Shown here piece after piece: positions 44,651-56,723 of a stretch of DNA of 64,000 bases. Position 1 is the first letter of the stretch; each line of letters begins with the position of its first letter. The notes beneath the pieces were generated by a model that did not search any database, was not told the DNA's origin, and was given only the letters and a program-made list of their open reading frames with translations. The stretch is from positions 1,406,477-1,470,476 of the forward strand of contig ML677478.1 of the NCBI GenBank assembly GCA_007922305.1. Reading direction: 5' to 3'. Both the position numbers and the translations under genes were made by a program. Source of the stretch: Dermatemys mawii. Lineage: Eukaryota > Chordata > Testudines > Dermatemydidae.

Positions 44651-46625
44651 ATGGGACAAAGAAGGAGGGTACTAGAAGCCAGGGTTCCTGGGTTCTATAC
44701 CTAGGTCTGAGAAGGTTTAGTGGGTTAGAGAAAACAGGCTTCACACCCGTTCTGCTTCTCAATCTCCCTGCTAGAAGTGATAAGAGCCTCTCTTAAAGTT
44801 ATCTTCATAGAGAACAGAAACCAGGAATTCTAGTCCCAGACATCTCTTCCCCAGCCAGACCCTGCTCCCCAGCTAAAGCTAGGAACAGAACACAGAAGCC
44901 CCAACTTTCAGCCCTTTCCTACAGAAGCCCACTAGAGCATAAATATAGGATTATCTTTAACAGCCCAACACTCCTCCTTAGCACTATCTACAAACACAGT
45001 CCTATCCTACAAACAAACTCCAGCTCTCACTCTAAAGGAAAACACTACTCCGTGAGCCTGGTCTTTTATAAAGAGAGGCAGAGGCAGGCTATTTGTGGGT
45101 GGGGCTAAAGGGTCTTAGCTCCGCCTCAGAGGCTCTCCTATATTAAGGGCACTCCAGCAAACACCCACCCTTTAGAGGGAAGGTATTTGAGAGAGCACAA
45201 TGTCCTAAATCCCTGTTCTTACAAGCAGGTATGTGTGGAGTGGGGATGTGTGTTTGACTGAGGATTCATCTACTGGGGTTGTGATCCCAGGACCTCACCT
45301 AGACATTCCCTTGTGGAATTGAGGGGAGAATAACACACTAGGAGTTGAATACAGTTGATATAAAAGAGCAGGTTTCTCTTGAGTACATAATTAATCTGTG
45401 GAACTTCCTACTTCAGAATTTTTAACCCCCCCCACACACAATGCTGTGGTTCACACATCCTGTTCTTTCAATGTTTCTGTATTGCCTCACTCTCACTAGC
45501 TGTCTTCTCTCTGTCATTAAGCACCCTCTCCATACTGGAGCCAAAATTCAACTCTGTTCCTGCCTCAGCCCCAGCCCCACCCTGGGACATGTTTCCTTGC
45601 TTCCTCTTGGCCTGCCAAGCTCTCTTTCTTTTGATAGTCCTAGCAAGAGCTGGCAGGAGGGTAGGGTCAGGATAGGGTGGCCAACATTGTATTTCCAAAA
45701 TTAAGGGACTATTTTCATAGCACCTCTGCCCCACCCCTTCTCCTGGTATTATTATTATCATCAATAGTAGTTTAATACTACTACCAATAATAAACAGAAA
45801 TACACCTACCTATGCCAGGGGTTTTTCTTGTTGCTTTTTGTGGTTCCCAGCAGCTCCTCATCTTGTTGTAAAGGGATGAAAATATAAGGGATGTCCCTCA
45901 TAATAAGGGATTGCAGACAACCCTGTGTGAGGAGAGCAGGTTGGATTGGGGTTTCTACAGGCAGGAGGTGGGGAGGTACTGGCTTCTGACAAGGGGATGC
46001 TGGGAATAGGGTATGGGGAACTTTTCCCTTCCAGGGAACACTGGTTCCAGTCTGACCCCAGACCAGGGGGCTAGCTGTCTGGGGGCAGGGGGAGGTCTGG
46101 GAATGGCATACAGGATCTCTCCCCTCTAGGTCCCTGAATCTCTTACACTGTTTAATGAGTTGGTAGGTTCTCAGCCCAGTGTGTAGGTCAAATGTGTTCA
46201 CCTCCTAAAATTCACCACAGTTGGTACCAACTGGCCCCCTCACTCACAACCTCAGAGGGGAGGCTGGAGGGCTGAACAAGGCCATAGAGACTGAGTTCCC
46301 TCTTCCTAAACACTAGAGGTTACAGAGGGGCCTCCTAACTTCTCCTTTTCCTGGCCACCAGAATCAGAAGGGCTGTGTGAGGAAACCTGTGTGGATATGA
46401 TGACCTGGAGGGCCTCTGATGGCAGCCCTGCTGAGGGTGGTCAGAGCAGCCGTGCTCAATTGGAGTTGTTAATAGACAAGTGATGGGCTCTGGAGGAAGG
46501 CGAGTCCACCAGGCAGGTGGTGTTGCTATGACTACAATTCCTCATAGATTAAAGCGTTGTCTTGAGGCAGATGTTTAGGGCCCACGATTTGAAATCTCTA
46601 CTAGGAAATGGGGGGAGATTAAGCT
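44651..46625. other. gene-free stretch
   Basis: One isolated minisatellite-like unit at 44675-44750 ('ggttcctgggttctatacct'). Otherwise no gene or bounded repeat. Confidence 0.45.
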
Positions 46626-46629
46626 TCAG

Positions 46630-47030
46630 ACAGGACTCCTGGGTTCTATCCCCAGCTCTGGGAGAAGAGTGGGGTCTAGTGGGTTAGAGCAGAGGGGGCT
46701 GGGAGCTAGGACTCCTGGGTTCTAGTCCCAGTTCTGGGAGGAGAGTGAGGTCTCCTGGGGTGGGGCAGGGCTGGGAGCCAGGACTTCTGGTTCTATTCGG
46801 GGGGGGGGGGGTGAAGTGAAGGGAGTCAGGACTCCTGGTTTCTATCTGAAGCTTGGGAAAGGAAGTTTTTTGGGTTTGATCAGAAGAGTGGGGAGCCAGA
46901 ACTCCCGGATTCTACTCCTGGTTCTGAGAGGAGAGTGGGGTCTAATGGTTAGAGAAGGGGGGGGGAGGGGTAACCTGGTTGTCAGGACTCCTGGGTTCTA
47001 GTCCCAGCTGTGGGAGGAGAATCTAGAGGT
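46630..47030 (+). repeat. diverged minisatellite, about 6 units of 47-86 bp
   Basis: Units are marked by 'aggactcctgggttcta' variants at about 46635, 46709, 46782, 46829, 46898 and 46984, each followed by 'ccagctctgggaggagagtg' type text. Spacing varies (74, 73, 47, 69 and 86 bp). A run of 13 G at 46799-46811 and a G8 run at about 46957 lie within it. Confidence 0.8.
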
Positions 47031-48984
47031 GTCTGCATTTCCACACAGCTGAGCCAGTCTGACAGGATGGGAAAGGGGAGCAGTTGCAGCATGAGGCTGA
47101 TTGCTGTGCAGACCCTGTGTGGAGTTTTTTCCTGGTGCTTCCCTTGCTGCAGAGAGAAGGAGAATGAACTCTGAGCAGCTCAGGGCCTGGTGCTGGGGCC
47201 TGACCTGGGGGGCAGGGACTGGATCACGCAAGGACATTGTTTCCTCTGTGGTGTTTAAGTTCTGGGCCCTGCTAGGTCCTGGGATCCCCAAGGGAGGCCC
47301 AGCTCTGTGGCAGGGTGAGCAGGAAAAGGAGTAATTCGCCCATCCAGGCCTGGGCTCCCCAGGCTGAAGGCCCTGAGCCACTTTGTTGTGTGTGCAACAT
47401 GTAGGTTTGGGGTGGAAGAGGTGGGAATTCTAGGGCAGAGCACAAAGGGTTAATCCCCTCCCCCAGATTGGGAGCACATTTAATCCATGAGCGGAGGATG
47501 AAAGCGGGGTGCTCTTGGACTGTGAGGGGTTACGCTTTGGGTGATGAAAATTAAGGTGATATGCATGGGTTTGGGGAAAGCCACCTGGCATATAGGAATG
47601 GGTTCAGGTTCAGGGATATAGGGCCTCTGCTCTGTTATGAGGCACATGGGGGCCTCTGATCCAGGAGGGCACTGGCTGGCTCAGAGGTATGGGAAATGGG
47701 ACACAGGACCTTCCCCTCCAAGGGGTCCTAGTTCTGATCCGGTCAGGGAGACAGGCTGGCTGGCTGAGGGGAGCAAGAAATGGGAGTGTGTCACAAGCAC
47801 CTGTAGAACCATCGACAGGCCGTACTGTCCTGTGGGGTCCTGTGTTTTGGAGAGAACAAAAAGCTGCAGGGAGCCCCTATACTAAACACTGTCCCCACAT
47901 TTTCCACAGGCTGGGTTCATCCTGGAAGATATCTCACTGCTGAGGGTGACCTGGGAAGCAAGGGTGGGGGTCTTCTGAAACAATGCAGAGTCTGCCCTGC
48001 TAATTTCAATGAACGTTTGTAATGTCTTTGAAACACATTCAGATTTTAATGATGCACAATGGACCCACTTTAACCACACTTCCAAACTTGCTTGCCAAGT
48101 TACACAATCTCAGCTTGGCAGGTACAAACTTTTTAATCATGCCCATCGCGAGCTTATTAAAATGGTCAGTAGCTAATAGCATTTCTGGAGAGATGGATCA
48201 ATTACACTAAATTGGTCACCTCAGGTCCTGAGATGGAGGCACCTGGAAGTGGAATCTCCCTGGAATTTTCATTTATTTTTTGTTGCCAGAACCATGGTGA
48301 TTATTTTGAACCAGCACACAGAATCTCCAAAGTACATTACCTTGTTACTCATCAGGGAATTAAAGAAATTATCAGCAGAGAATTCCCTAAGAAGGAACAT
48401 ACAGAGACAGAAACTAATTATTTGATTTGTAACAGCAAAACCACACAGAAGATACATTTGAAATTCAAAAGTGTTGTTCCAGGGACTATATTAGTATCAG
48501 TCAAATATTACTGTTAATTCTACTAATGTCAGACCAACATATCCACCTCTCTCTCTAGTCCACATACCCTCTGCCCAGACCTTGTAGACCAGAACAGACA
48601 CATCTTGATTTTATGCACCTTAATACCATGGGAAAACAGCAAAAGAATAAGGATAGAAAAAACATGTTTTAAACTGAAACTGCTATCACAGCCACAGGAT
48701 ATGAAACAGGCTCTCCCATAGGATAGAACCATTCCCTTCGCTGCAGGAATGATTGGAATATTCTGACCTGTGGCATGCAGGACATGAGACTATCTGATAA
48801 TCATGACCTCTCTGGCCTTAAAATCTATGGACCCATGTATTGACTTAATTTCCTGTTTAAAATAATGCAAAGAGAAACCTCTGGGTTCTGAACTGCTTGG
48901 GTGAATTCAGAGCAGAATTAAAAAAACAATTAAAACCAGTTGCTAAAGGCAGAAAAGAACATTTTGAAAATCCACCAACTCCCC
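47031..48984. other. gene-free stretch
   Basis: No gene recognised. The open frames have no domain. Confidence 0.5.
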
Positions 48985-48997
48985 AGATAGCCTAGCA

Positions 48998-49615
48998 CAG
49001 GGGTGGGCAAACTTTTTGGCCTGAGAGCCACGCTGGTTTCAGAATTGTGTGGAGGGTCAGGTAGGGAAGCCTGTGCCTTCCGAAACAGCCTGGCCCCACC
49101 CACTGTTCAACCCCCCCACTTTCCACCCCCGACTGCCCCCCTCAGAAACCCCAACCCATCCAACCCCCCTCCCCGGCTCCTTGTCCCCTGATCGCCACCT
49201 CCGGAGATCCCCCCACTCTAACTCCCCCCCCCAGGATCCTCCCCCTATCTAAGCTCCCTGCTGCTTGTCTCCTGACTGCCCCCTCCCGAGACCCCCACCC
49301 TAACCACCACCCCTGGGACCTCACTGCCTATCTAGGCCTCCCCCCACTCCTTGCTTATCATGCTCAGCCCAGCGCTCCGGCCCGGGACAGTGGGGCCTGC
49401 AGCTCACCGTGCTCAGCCCGGTGCTCCGGCCTGGGACAGCGGGGCCCGCAGCTTGCCGCACTCGGCCCAACCCTCCGGCTGGGAGAACGGGGCCCATGGC
49501 TTGCCGCGCTTGGCCCGGCGCCACTGGCCCCACTCCCCCAGCTGGAGCTCACAGGCCGGATAAAAATGGCTTGTGGGCCGTATGCAGCCCGCAGGCCATA
49601 GTTTGCCCACCCCTG
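48998..49615. mobile_element. hAT-type MITE, 618 bp, in duplication copy A
   Basis: Ends 'caggggtgggcaaac' and 'gtttgcccacccctg' are perfect inverted repeats. Flanks 'gcctagca' and 'acctaaca' match at 6 of 8. The interior is C-rich (49085-49350) and then GC-rich; overlapping open frames there are compositional, not genes. Confidence 0.9.
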
Positions 49616-49865
49616 ACCTAACATTTAGGGTGCCTGTGGCAGGGCAGGGAGGCGAGCTGTAGTGGGGGCAAACATACAATTTGGAGGCTGGGGACTGGCT
49701 AGAGCAACATTTAGGGTGCGAGCCTGTTAGGTGAGATGGGTTCATGTCCCTGCTCCTCCGTCAATGAGATTTTGACAGTCAATAGTATTTACATCTCTAA
49801 GGGCCCAAAAACCTTTTTGAAAATGACATTGGAGCAACATAACCTACAAAGGGTGTGACACTCTA

Positions 49866-50158
49866 AGGGCATTAGATTGGATACGGCTGGATTGGTCTAT
49901 CGGGGGTCGATTTATCACATCTAGTCTAGACACGATAAATCGATCCCCGAGCGCTCTCCCGTAGATTCCGGAACTCCAGCGCCACGAGAGGTGCAAGCGG
50001 AGTTGATGGGGGAGCAGAGGCAGTCGACCCCGCGCCATGAAGATGCCGAAGAAAGTCGACCTAAGATACGTCGACTTCAGCTACGCTATTCCCGTAGCTG
50101 ACATTGCATATCTTAGGTCGATCCCCCTCCCTCACCCCCACATTGTAGACCAGGGCTA
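49866..50158. repeat. inverted-repeat-rich element, copy A
   Basis: Two strong hairpins: 49902-49948, with arms 'tcgatttatc' and 'gataaatcga', and 50056-50121, with arms starting 'tcgacctaagata' and ending 'tatcttaggtcga'. It ends 'tgtagaccagggc'. A related copy at 52716-53005 starts 'gtttgtctacacta'. Probably a MITE; no coding sequence. Confidence 0.7.
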
Positions 50159-50532
50159 AGAAGTTGTTGACTGATATGTGCCGGCAGCAGCAGAGGGCGC
50201 CAGCGAGCTACCTCCACCTGCAGCACCAACTACAGATTGCCAGGTGATCCGACACTGTGATAATAGGAGCCACATAAGTAACTTAGATAGATAGACCTGA
50301 CCTGTAATAACCCCTCTCATTCTTTGCCTGGATCCCCTGGAATTGCAGTTAGAGCCTGTCCACACAGCTCTGCTGATGCCCCTCAATCCTGTTGTGCTAC
50401 AGCCCCCCCCGACCTGATGTTTCAGTCTTTGCCGCCCCCTCCACACCTTGTAGAGCTCTGCTAAAGTCTTTTCCAGAAAATATTCCACATGTAGATGCAC
50501 TGGATTCCTCTCAGCTGATAAATCCTGAGTTA

Positions 50533-51372
50533 TACCCACAAAAGTAGTAGTGTAGACCTGGCCTAAGATGATTCCATTCTAGCACAGTCTAATATAATAC
50601 AGGCACCTGTAATGGATGAGGGCCTAAATGGCGAATATGATTAATTTTCATGGTCTCACTATAATTAGCCTCTTTATGTTTGGGTCACATATTGGTGATG
50701 GGCCTCTGAATACAGGCAAAATTCTCTGATTTGAACTTTTGTCCATGATCTTTCCATCAACAACTGGTTCTCTCCTGATATTCAAAGGAGGCACTCATAG
50801 TATTTGTAGCCTGCGTTTAATGTAGCAATAACAATGCAGCATTATAATAGCAATATATGTTTGGGGAAGGAGAGGTCAGAGACTGCTGATCTCAGTGTTT
50901 GTTGTGTGGTTATTACGCTAATGGTATATGTAGCTATACATTGTGTTCCTTTTTTTAAAGCACATTAAATACATTTACTCTAATCCATCCTGCTGCATGG
51001 CTTGGCTGATACCAGAACGTAAAGTACAAATCTTTCTTCTCTGATGTTTACAAAATGATTGTTCTGTGACTGATACTATCTGTCTGCCTCTCTGTCTACC
51101 TATCTGCATTCTTACACAGGGCACATGACCATCGAATTGGAGAGCCCTGCAGACTGTTAAAATCAGTAGATATGGGTCTCTAAAACTATTTTAAGGTCAG
51201 TGATTTCAGACTTAAGTGAGCATTTCTATGAGATGTGGTTATTATTTACAAGGCCTCTGGAAAGAACACTTGAGATAGCAGCCACCTCAACCACATTCCC
51301 CGAAACAATAAAGACAGGAGATGAATAGCTTTGTTATTGGTTATTAAAATGACAAGAAAACACATTCATCTT
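50533..51372. other. gene-free stretch
   Basis: Unique-looking AT-rich DNA between the two duplicated blocks, before the OR remnant. Confidence 0.5.
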
Positions 51373-51545
51373 GAAACCACTTCCCCTCCGCAATGATCTC
51401 CCCAGAGCGTCCTTCACCTCCTTGTTCCTCAGCCTGTAGACTGGGGGTTCAGCATGGGGATCACTGCCGTGTAGAACACAGAGGCCACCTCGTCTTGGGC
51501 CCATGAATAGATGGTGTTGGGGAATAAGTATGTAAAGATCAGAGT
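51373..51545 (-). pseudogene. olfactory receptor pseudogene, C-terminal remnant
   Basis: Minus-strand text reads [33 protein letters not shown], then a 1-nt loss shifts the frame in what was PLIYSLRN; the next frame continues [15 protein letters not shown]. This is the TM6 end to C-tail of a class II OR. Everything upstream of it is missing and replaced by a sequence with 'ggacttgatggcccatcgag' that looks like a CR1 tail piece. It lies between the two segmental-duplication copies. Confidence 0.9.
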
Positions 51546-51678
51546 CCTGTAAAACATGGTGACTGGACTTGATGGCCCATCGAGGTCCCTTTCAGTTTAG
51601 TATTATTCATATTTATTCGCACACACGCACACAAATCTCTGCCAACACACTTTAGTAGAGAGGATAGATAGCCCAGCA

Positions 51679-52159
51679 CAGGAGTGGACAAACTTTTTTG
51701 CCTGAGGGCCACATTGGTTTCAAAATTGTGTGGAGGGTGGGGTAGGAAAGGCTGTGCCTCCTCAAACAGCCTGGCCCCGCCCCCTATCCAACCCCCACTC
51801 ACTTTCCATCCTCTGACTGCCTCCATCAGAACCTCCAACCCATCCAAGTCCCCCCCCCGGCTCCTTGTCCCCTTTTTGCCACCTACAGAGACCACCCCAC
51901 ACTCTAACTGCTCCCCCCAGAACCCCACCACCTATCTAAGCCCCCCTGCTCCTTGTCTCCTGACTGCCCCCTTCTGAGACCCTCCCTGACGCTACCCACC
52001 ACCCCCAGGACTTCACTGCCTATCTAAGCCCCACCCCTCCCCGGGCTCCTTGCTCGCCATGCTCAGCCTGGCCCCACTCCCCCGTACAGAGCTCGCAGCC
52101 TGGATAAAAACAGCTTACGGGCCGTATGAGTCCTGCGGGCCAGACTTTGCCCACCCCTG
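51679..52159. mobile_element. hAT-type MITE, 481 bp, in duplication copy B
   Basis: Left end 'caggagtggacaaac', right end 'tttgcccacccctg'. Flanks 'gcccagca' and 'gcctagca' match at 7 of 8. Orthologous to the MITE at 48998-49615 within the duplicated block and deleted internally. Confidence 0.9.
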
Positions 52160-52409
52160 GCCTAGCATTTAGGGTGCCTGTGGCAGGGCAGGGAGGTGAG
52201 CTGTAGTGGGGGAAATCATACAATTTAGAGGCTGGGGATTGACCAGAGCAACACTTAGGGTGCGAGCCTGTTAGATGAGGTGGGCTCATGTCCCTGCCCC
52301 CTGACAATGAGATCAATACAGTCAATAGTATTTACGTTTCTGAGTGTCAAAAAAACATTTTAAAAATGATACTGGAGGAACATAACCTACAAAGAGTGAC
52401 ACTCCAAGG

Positions 52410-52709
52410 CAGGGGTTGACAGCCTTTCAGAAGTGGTGTGCTGAGTCTTCATTTATTCACTGTAATTAAAGGTTTCGCATGCCAGTAATACATTTTAATG
52501 TTTTTAGAAGGTCTCTATAATATAGAACTAATCTATTGTTGTATGTAAAGTAAATAAGGTTTTTAAAATGTTTAAGAAGCTTCATTTAAAATTAAATTAA
52601 AATGCAGAACCCCCCCGGACCAGTGGCCAGGACCCGGGCAGTGTGAGTGCCACTGAAAATTAGCTCTCATGCCACTTTTGACACGCGTGCGATAGGTTGC
52701 CTATCCCTG
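52410..52709. mobile_element. hAT-type MITE, 300 bp, only in duplication copy B
   Basis: Left end 'caggggttgacagcctttc', right end 'gataggttgcctatccctg'. Flanks 'ctccaagg' and 'ctgtaagg' match at 6 of 8; copy A has a single 'ctctaagg' at the same place, the empty site. The interior is AT-rich without coding potential. Confidence 0.92.
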
Positions 52710-52715
52710 CTGTAA

Positions 52716-53005
52716 GGGTTTGTCTACACTACCCACCAGAATGGCCTGTCAGGGCTCGATTTATCACATCTAGTCTAGGCATGATAATTTGATCCCCGAA
52801 AGCTCTCCCATGGACTCTGGAACTCCTGCACTGGAAGAGGTGCAAGCGAGTCAAAAGGGGAGCGGCGGCAGTCAACCCTGTGCCGTGAAGATGCCGAGAT
52901 AAGTCGACCTAAGATACATCAACTTCATCTACGCTACTCCCATAGCTGAAATTGTGTATCTTATGTCGATCCCCTTCCCCCACCCCCGTGTAGACCAGGG
53001 ATAAG
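52716..53005. repeat. inverted-repeat-rich element, copy B
   Basis: Counterpart of 49866-50158, with 'ctcgatttatcacatctagt', the second hairpin 'gtcgacctaagatacatc' to 'gtatcttatgtcgat', and the end 'gtgtagaccaggg'. Hairpin arms are more mutated than in copy A. Confidence 0.7.
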
Positions 53006-53372
53006 AAGTTGTTGACTGATATGTGCCAGAATCAACAGAGGGAGCCAGCGAGCTACCTCCACCGGCAGCACCAACTACAGATTGCCAGGTGACCTGACAC
53101 TGTGATAATAGGAGCCACATGAGTAACTTAGATAGATAGACCTGACCTGTGATAACCCCTCTCATTCTTTGCCTGGATCCCCTGGAATTGCAGTCAGAGC
53201 CTGTCCACACAGCTCTGCTGATACCTCTCAATCCTGTTGTGCTACAGCCCTCCTGCCCTGATGTTTCAGTCTTTGCCGCCCCTCCACACCTTGTAGAGCT
53301 CTGCTAAAGTCTTTTCCAGAAAATATTCCACATGTAGATGCACTGGATTCCTCTCATCTGATAAATCCTGAG

Positions 53373-55284
53373 GTGCAATGGAATGAAACAACATGGGAAG
53401 TATTGCTTACACACGGTGAGCTTTGTGTGCTCAAGGGGACCTGGTCTTTCCTGCAATCTCCATTCTAATGAAAGCACAAGGTCCGAAGGCCATTTCCTTT
53501 CTGGGGGTGCCTTCGTCTGTGCAGTGGTTAGAACATCACTTTGGACCAACACTGACTGAGGAAGCACCGTGTGTACTGGGTGGACTGAAGATCCCTGCTC
53601 TCACACTGTCCTCGTGCATCTGAGAGGTATCACACAGATGAGGAATATGGAGCAGAGAGTGATCAGGGACAAGAGCGGGAGGGTGTGTTATGGTTTTGGA
53701 CCCTATAGAGATAGTGTAATAAACCTTCTGGCCCATGAGGTCAGGCCCCACCTCCCACCCCACTACAGAATTAGCTGGAGGAAAAGAATTGAGCCGCAGC
53801 TCATTCCGGGAGGGGATCTGGTCCGTGTATGACCACCAGAGAGCGCTGTCTCTAACCAAGTTTCACATCGTGACAGTAGAGGGCTCCGTGTGAACAGACA
53901 GGGCAGTGCCACCCAGAGGGCAGAAGAGGATCAGGGTCAGCCAGCGAGCTGCTGAGAGTGAGCAGAGGTCGGCCAGAGGCAGCCGCCTGGGAGCTGGCTG
54001 TGGAGGAGGAGGACAAGTAGCAGGCAGCGTGAGAGCAGGGCCAGAGGCTGGGGGTGAGAAGTTGTAAGCAGAGCAATAAAGCACCTGAGTCTCTCAGAAG
54101 GCGAAGTGCTTAATGGGGACCCACCAAGGGAGGGAGAACTCGCCAAGAGCCGAGTGCTTGGAGGGCCGGTCGCACTGACCTCTGTGCTCATGGTACACGG
54201 AGCTCACTGGAAGGGACTGGTGAACCCTCAGCAACACCCTCCAGTGCGGACAGTAGATTCAGTAGAAGCAAGGGAAGAGTTTGACTGTTCCTGACATCAT
54301 GCGGGTCCAGATTGTGCCTGTTAGGCACAGCCAGCCTTGATCCTTACAGGTATTGAGGGGTCTAATTCACATTGAAATCAATGGGGACCAGATATGAAAT
54401 CAATAGACCTATTAACATCACTGGGACTTACAGCAGGCCCATAGGGAACAGCACCTCCTCCTGTCCAGGTCCAGTCATCTCTGCTGCTTTCTAAGAGGGA
54501 GGGGGAACCTGACCCTATCTCCTCCCTGCTTCTCCCCACATTTGGGGAATAGCTCGTAGTCAAAAGGGGATCAGCAGGGAGTGATGCTTGGACTCAGGAA
54601 AGCAAAGAGAATGCCGATGTGACAGATCTCTGTGCAGGGGCTCCACAGTGGGGACTTTCCTTGCACTGTCTCCTTAACCCTGCACATTCAAGCAAGGACA
54701 ATGTGACCATTTTCAAGCAACACCTCCCCTAGAAACTTAGCTGTGCAAAAATCCCCAGGCCTAGAAAGAAAACTATTGACCTGCATCAGAACTCTGTGTC
54801 CTAATTCCTTATAGGACCCAAGACCTTCATCACCAAACATAGCCCCATACCCCTTGAGCGCACAGTAACTTCTTTTGCTGGTCTCTTTTTATCTTCTCTA
54901 TGGACCAGCTACTAGATGGGGGCAGGGTGCATTTAACTAGTATGTTACATTCATGCAGACAATTTTCCGTATATAAAATGCTCCCACAGAACTTTTAATT
55001 TGCTGGAATCTTGGTGTTTCCAGGTTTAATGGAACTTTCCAAACCTTTTCACATAGAAAGTTTCAAAGGCTGGAGTGACGAGGCATCAATGAACAATAAT
55101 GGAAAAAGCTATTTGTTTAGGCCTAGTCTACCCTAGAAAAGGTTCGCCTGTTTAGCTATAATGGTTATCTACACTGGCAAACCCTCCTAGTATAAGCTTA
55201 GTTCATGCAAGCAGAAGAGCATTTTTGCCTGTATAACTTATATCTGTTCCACAAAAGAAATAATTATATCAGCAAAAGGTTGCA
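53373..55284. other. gene-free stretch
   Basis: AATAAA at 54075 in 'gcaataaagcacctgag' after a GC-rich segment may mark a retroelement end. A MITE-like segment 'ggcctagtctaccctagaaa' to 'tacactggcaaacc' lies near 55120-55190. No gene. Confidence 0.45.
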
Positions 55285-55570
55285 ATAGGTTGGCCGTGTT
55301 AGTCTGTATCAGCCAAAAAATGAGGAGTCCTTGTGGCACCTTAGAGACTAACAAGTTTATTTGGGCATGAGTTTTTGTGGGCTAAAACACACTTCATCAT
55401 ATGCATGGAGTGGAAAATATAGTAGAGAGGTATAAATACACAGCATATGAGAAGCTCATTGACACTGACCACCCACTTGGTAAAGGAATTCCCATCTTTT
55501 CATATGCTGTGTATTTATACCTCTCTACTGTATTTTCCAGTGTATGCATCTGATGAAGTGGGTTTTAGCC
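55285..55570. mobile_element. PLE tails in fold-back arrangement
   Basis: Left: 'ttggccgtgttagtctgtat', 'tgaggagtccttgtggcacc', 'gagtttttgtgggctaaaac' (antisense tail). Right: 'tatgctgtgtatttatacct', 'gatgaagtgggttttagcc' (sense tail, cut short). Arms pair over at least 'taaatacacagcatatga' with 'tcatatgctgtgtattta'. About 60 bp of unrelated text separates them. Confidence 0.87.
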
Positions 55571-55592
55571 ACTTCTAATACAGTAATACAGT

Positions 55593-55735
55593 CATGCCTC
55601 ACGGGGGATGTGGTCCAGCCTGGGAGCCAGGAACATGCAAGTGATTGGTGCTGTGTGGTATCTCATGCACCCCCATGATATTTCCAAACAAAAAGTTTTT
55701 GTTCTCCAGAAACAACCCCCTTTGTGGATCAGCTC
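55593..55735 (+). repeat. dispersed repeat shared with the window's right edge
   Basis: 'gggatgtggtccagcctgg', 'tgtggtatct' and 'ctttgtggatcagct' recur in the same order at 63845-64000. Confidence 0.7.
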
Positions 55736-56700
55736 TACACAGCACCCGGCTTGCACTGAAAACAGCAGGATGAAATATACCCCTAACCTCCTACTCTGTA
55801 ACTCTGGGAGAAATTGCATCATTTAATGACACAGTAGGAAAGAGTGGGTCAAATTAATCCCCAAGGCACCAATTCCACTGAGTGGCTTTGGTTCACTGAA
55901 CACATTAATTAGGTGTTATGGGACTCTAAGCTCAGCTAGTCCTAGTTGCTTCGGGAAGCATGTCCCATAGATCACACATCTCAGTATAAAAGTTCCTGAA
56001 TGCTCCAAACTGGTAGTTTCTGTCACTGGGGAAATGCCACCACATCTATCTCCCTTCTCAACAGATACGTGCTATTATCCTGAATTACAGTCACACACAC
56101 GCAGACACCATGGGGATCGTAGGTATTGAACTGAAGACGACCAGCACTAAAAGCCTCAGCCCCAACTTGTATGACTTCAGCTAAAGGAACAACCTCCGTG
56201 GTTGGAAAAAAGAGGCAATTCCGTAGTCACCGAAGCCAGGGCTTTCCATTATGTCTCTGGGTTTTCATACAGGCTAAAGTAAATGCCAAAAAGCTTAATT
56301 AGCCCACTAAGCAACTTTACCCCAAACTGACAGGCCAAGCCACAGAGCTCACCTTGTGAAAAATTAACACTCCTGTACTGTAACCCCTTCTTGAGCTAAG
56401 GAATAATCTCTTCAAACTGATTCTCTCACAGCAGTCACAAGTCATTGTTTGCTGCTTGGATTAGTTAACAAGAGTGTTTGTGTGTGGGGCATGATTAACC
56501 TGTGTGTTATTATATATATGCAGTGTGTACTTTATCGAACAACTGGAATGACCATCTGTGAACATCTGGCTCTGGACTAAGCCCTATCCTGAGTGGGCAC
56601 TGATGTCCATTGAGAAACTGATCTCTGTTTATCTTCACTTACTTCAGTTCAGAGAATGGACAGGTTTTCTGCACCATCCACTTGCCCACATCTCTGTAGC
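55736..56700. other. gene-free stretch upstream of the OR
   Basis: No repeat I can bound. It should contain any upstream non-coding exon or promoter of the OR at 56724, but none is visible by eye. Confidence 0.4.
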
Positions 56701-56723
56701 TGCCTGATCTCTATTCAGAGGAA

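Larger units (their letters stand above)
48985..50532 (+). repeat. segmental duplication, copy A
   Basis: A 1.55-kb block that aligns in order to 51666-53372. Shared text outside the MITEs includes 'ttagggtgcctgtggcaggg', 'cagtcaatagtatttac', 'aagaagttgttgactgatat', 'gccagcgagctacctccacc' and 'agatagatagacctgacctg'. Copy A has no insertion at 49852-49859 ('ctctaagg'), where copy B carries a 300-bp MITE. Confidence 0.92.
51666..53372 (+). repeat. segmental duplication, copy B
   Basis: Counterpart of 48985-50532. Its first MITE is 137 bp shorter than in copy A, and it has an extra MITE at 52410-52709. After 'gataaatcctgag' the copies diverge, marking the right edge. Confidence 0.92.

Noticed and set aside
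49049..49745. Several overlapping 60-110 residue frames, Pro/Ala/Gly-rich
   Set aside because: They lie within the GC-rich hAT MITE at 48998-49615 and reflect its composition.
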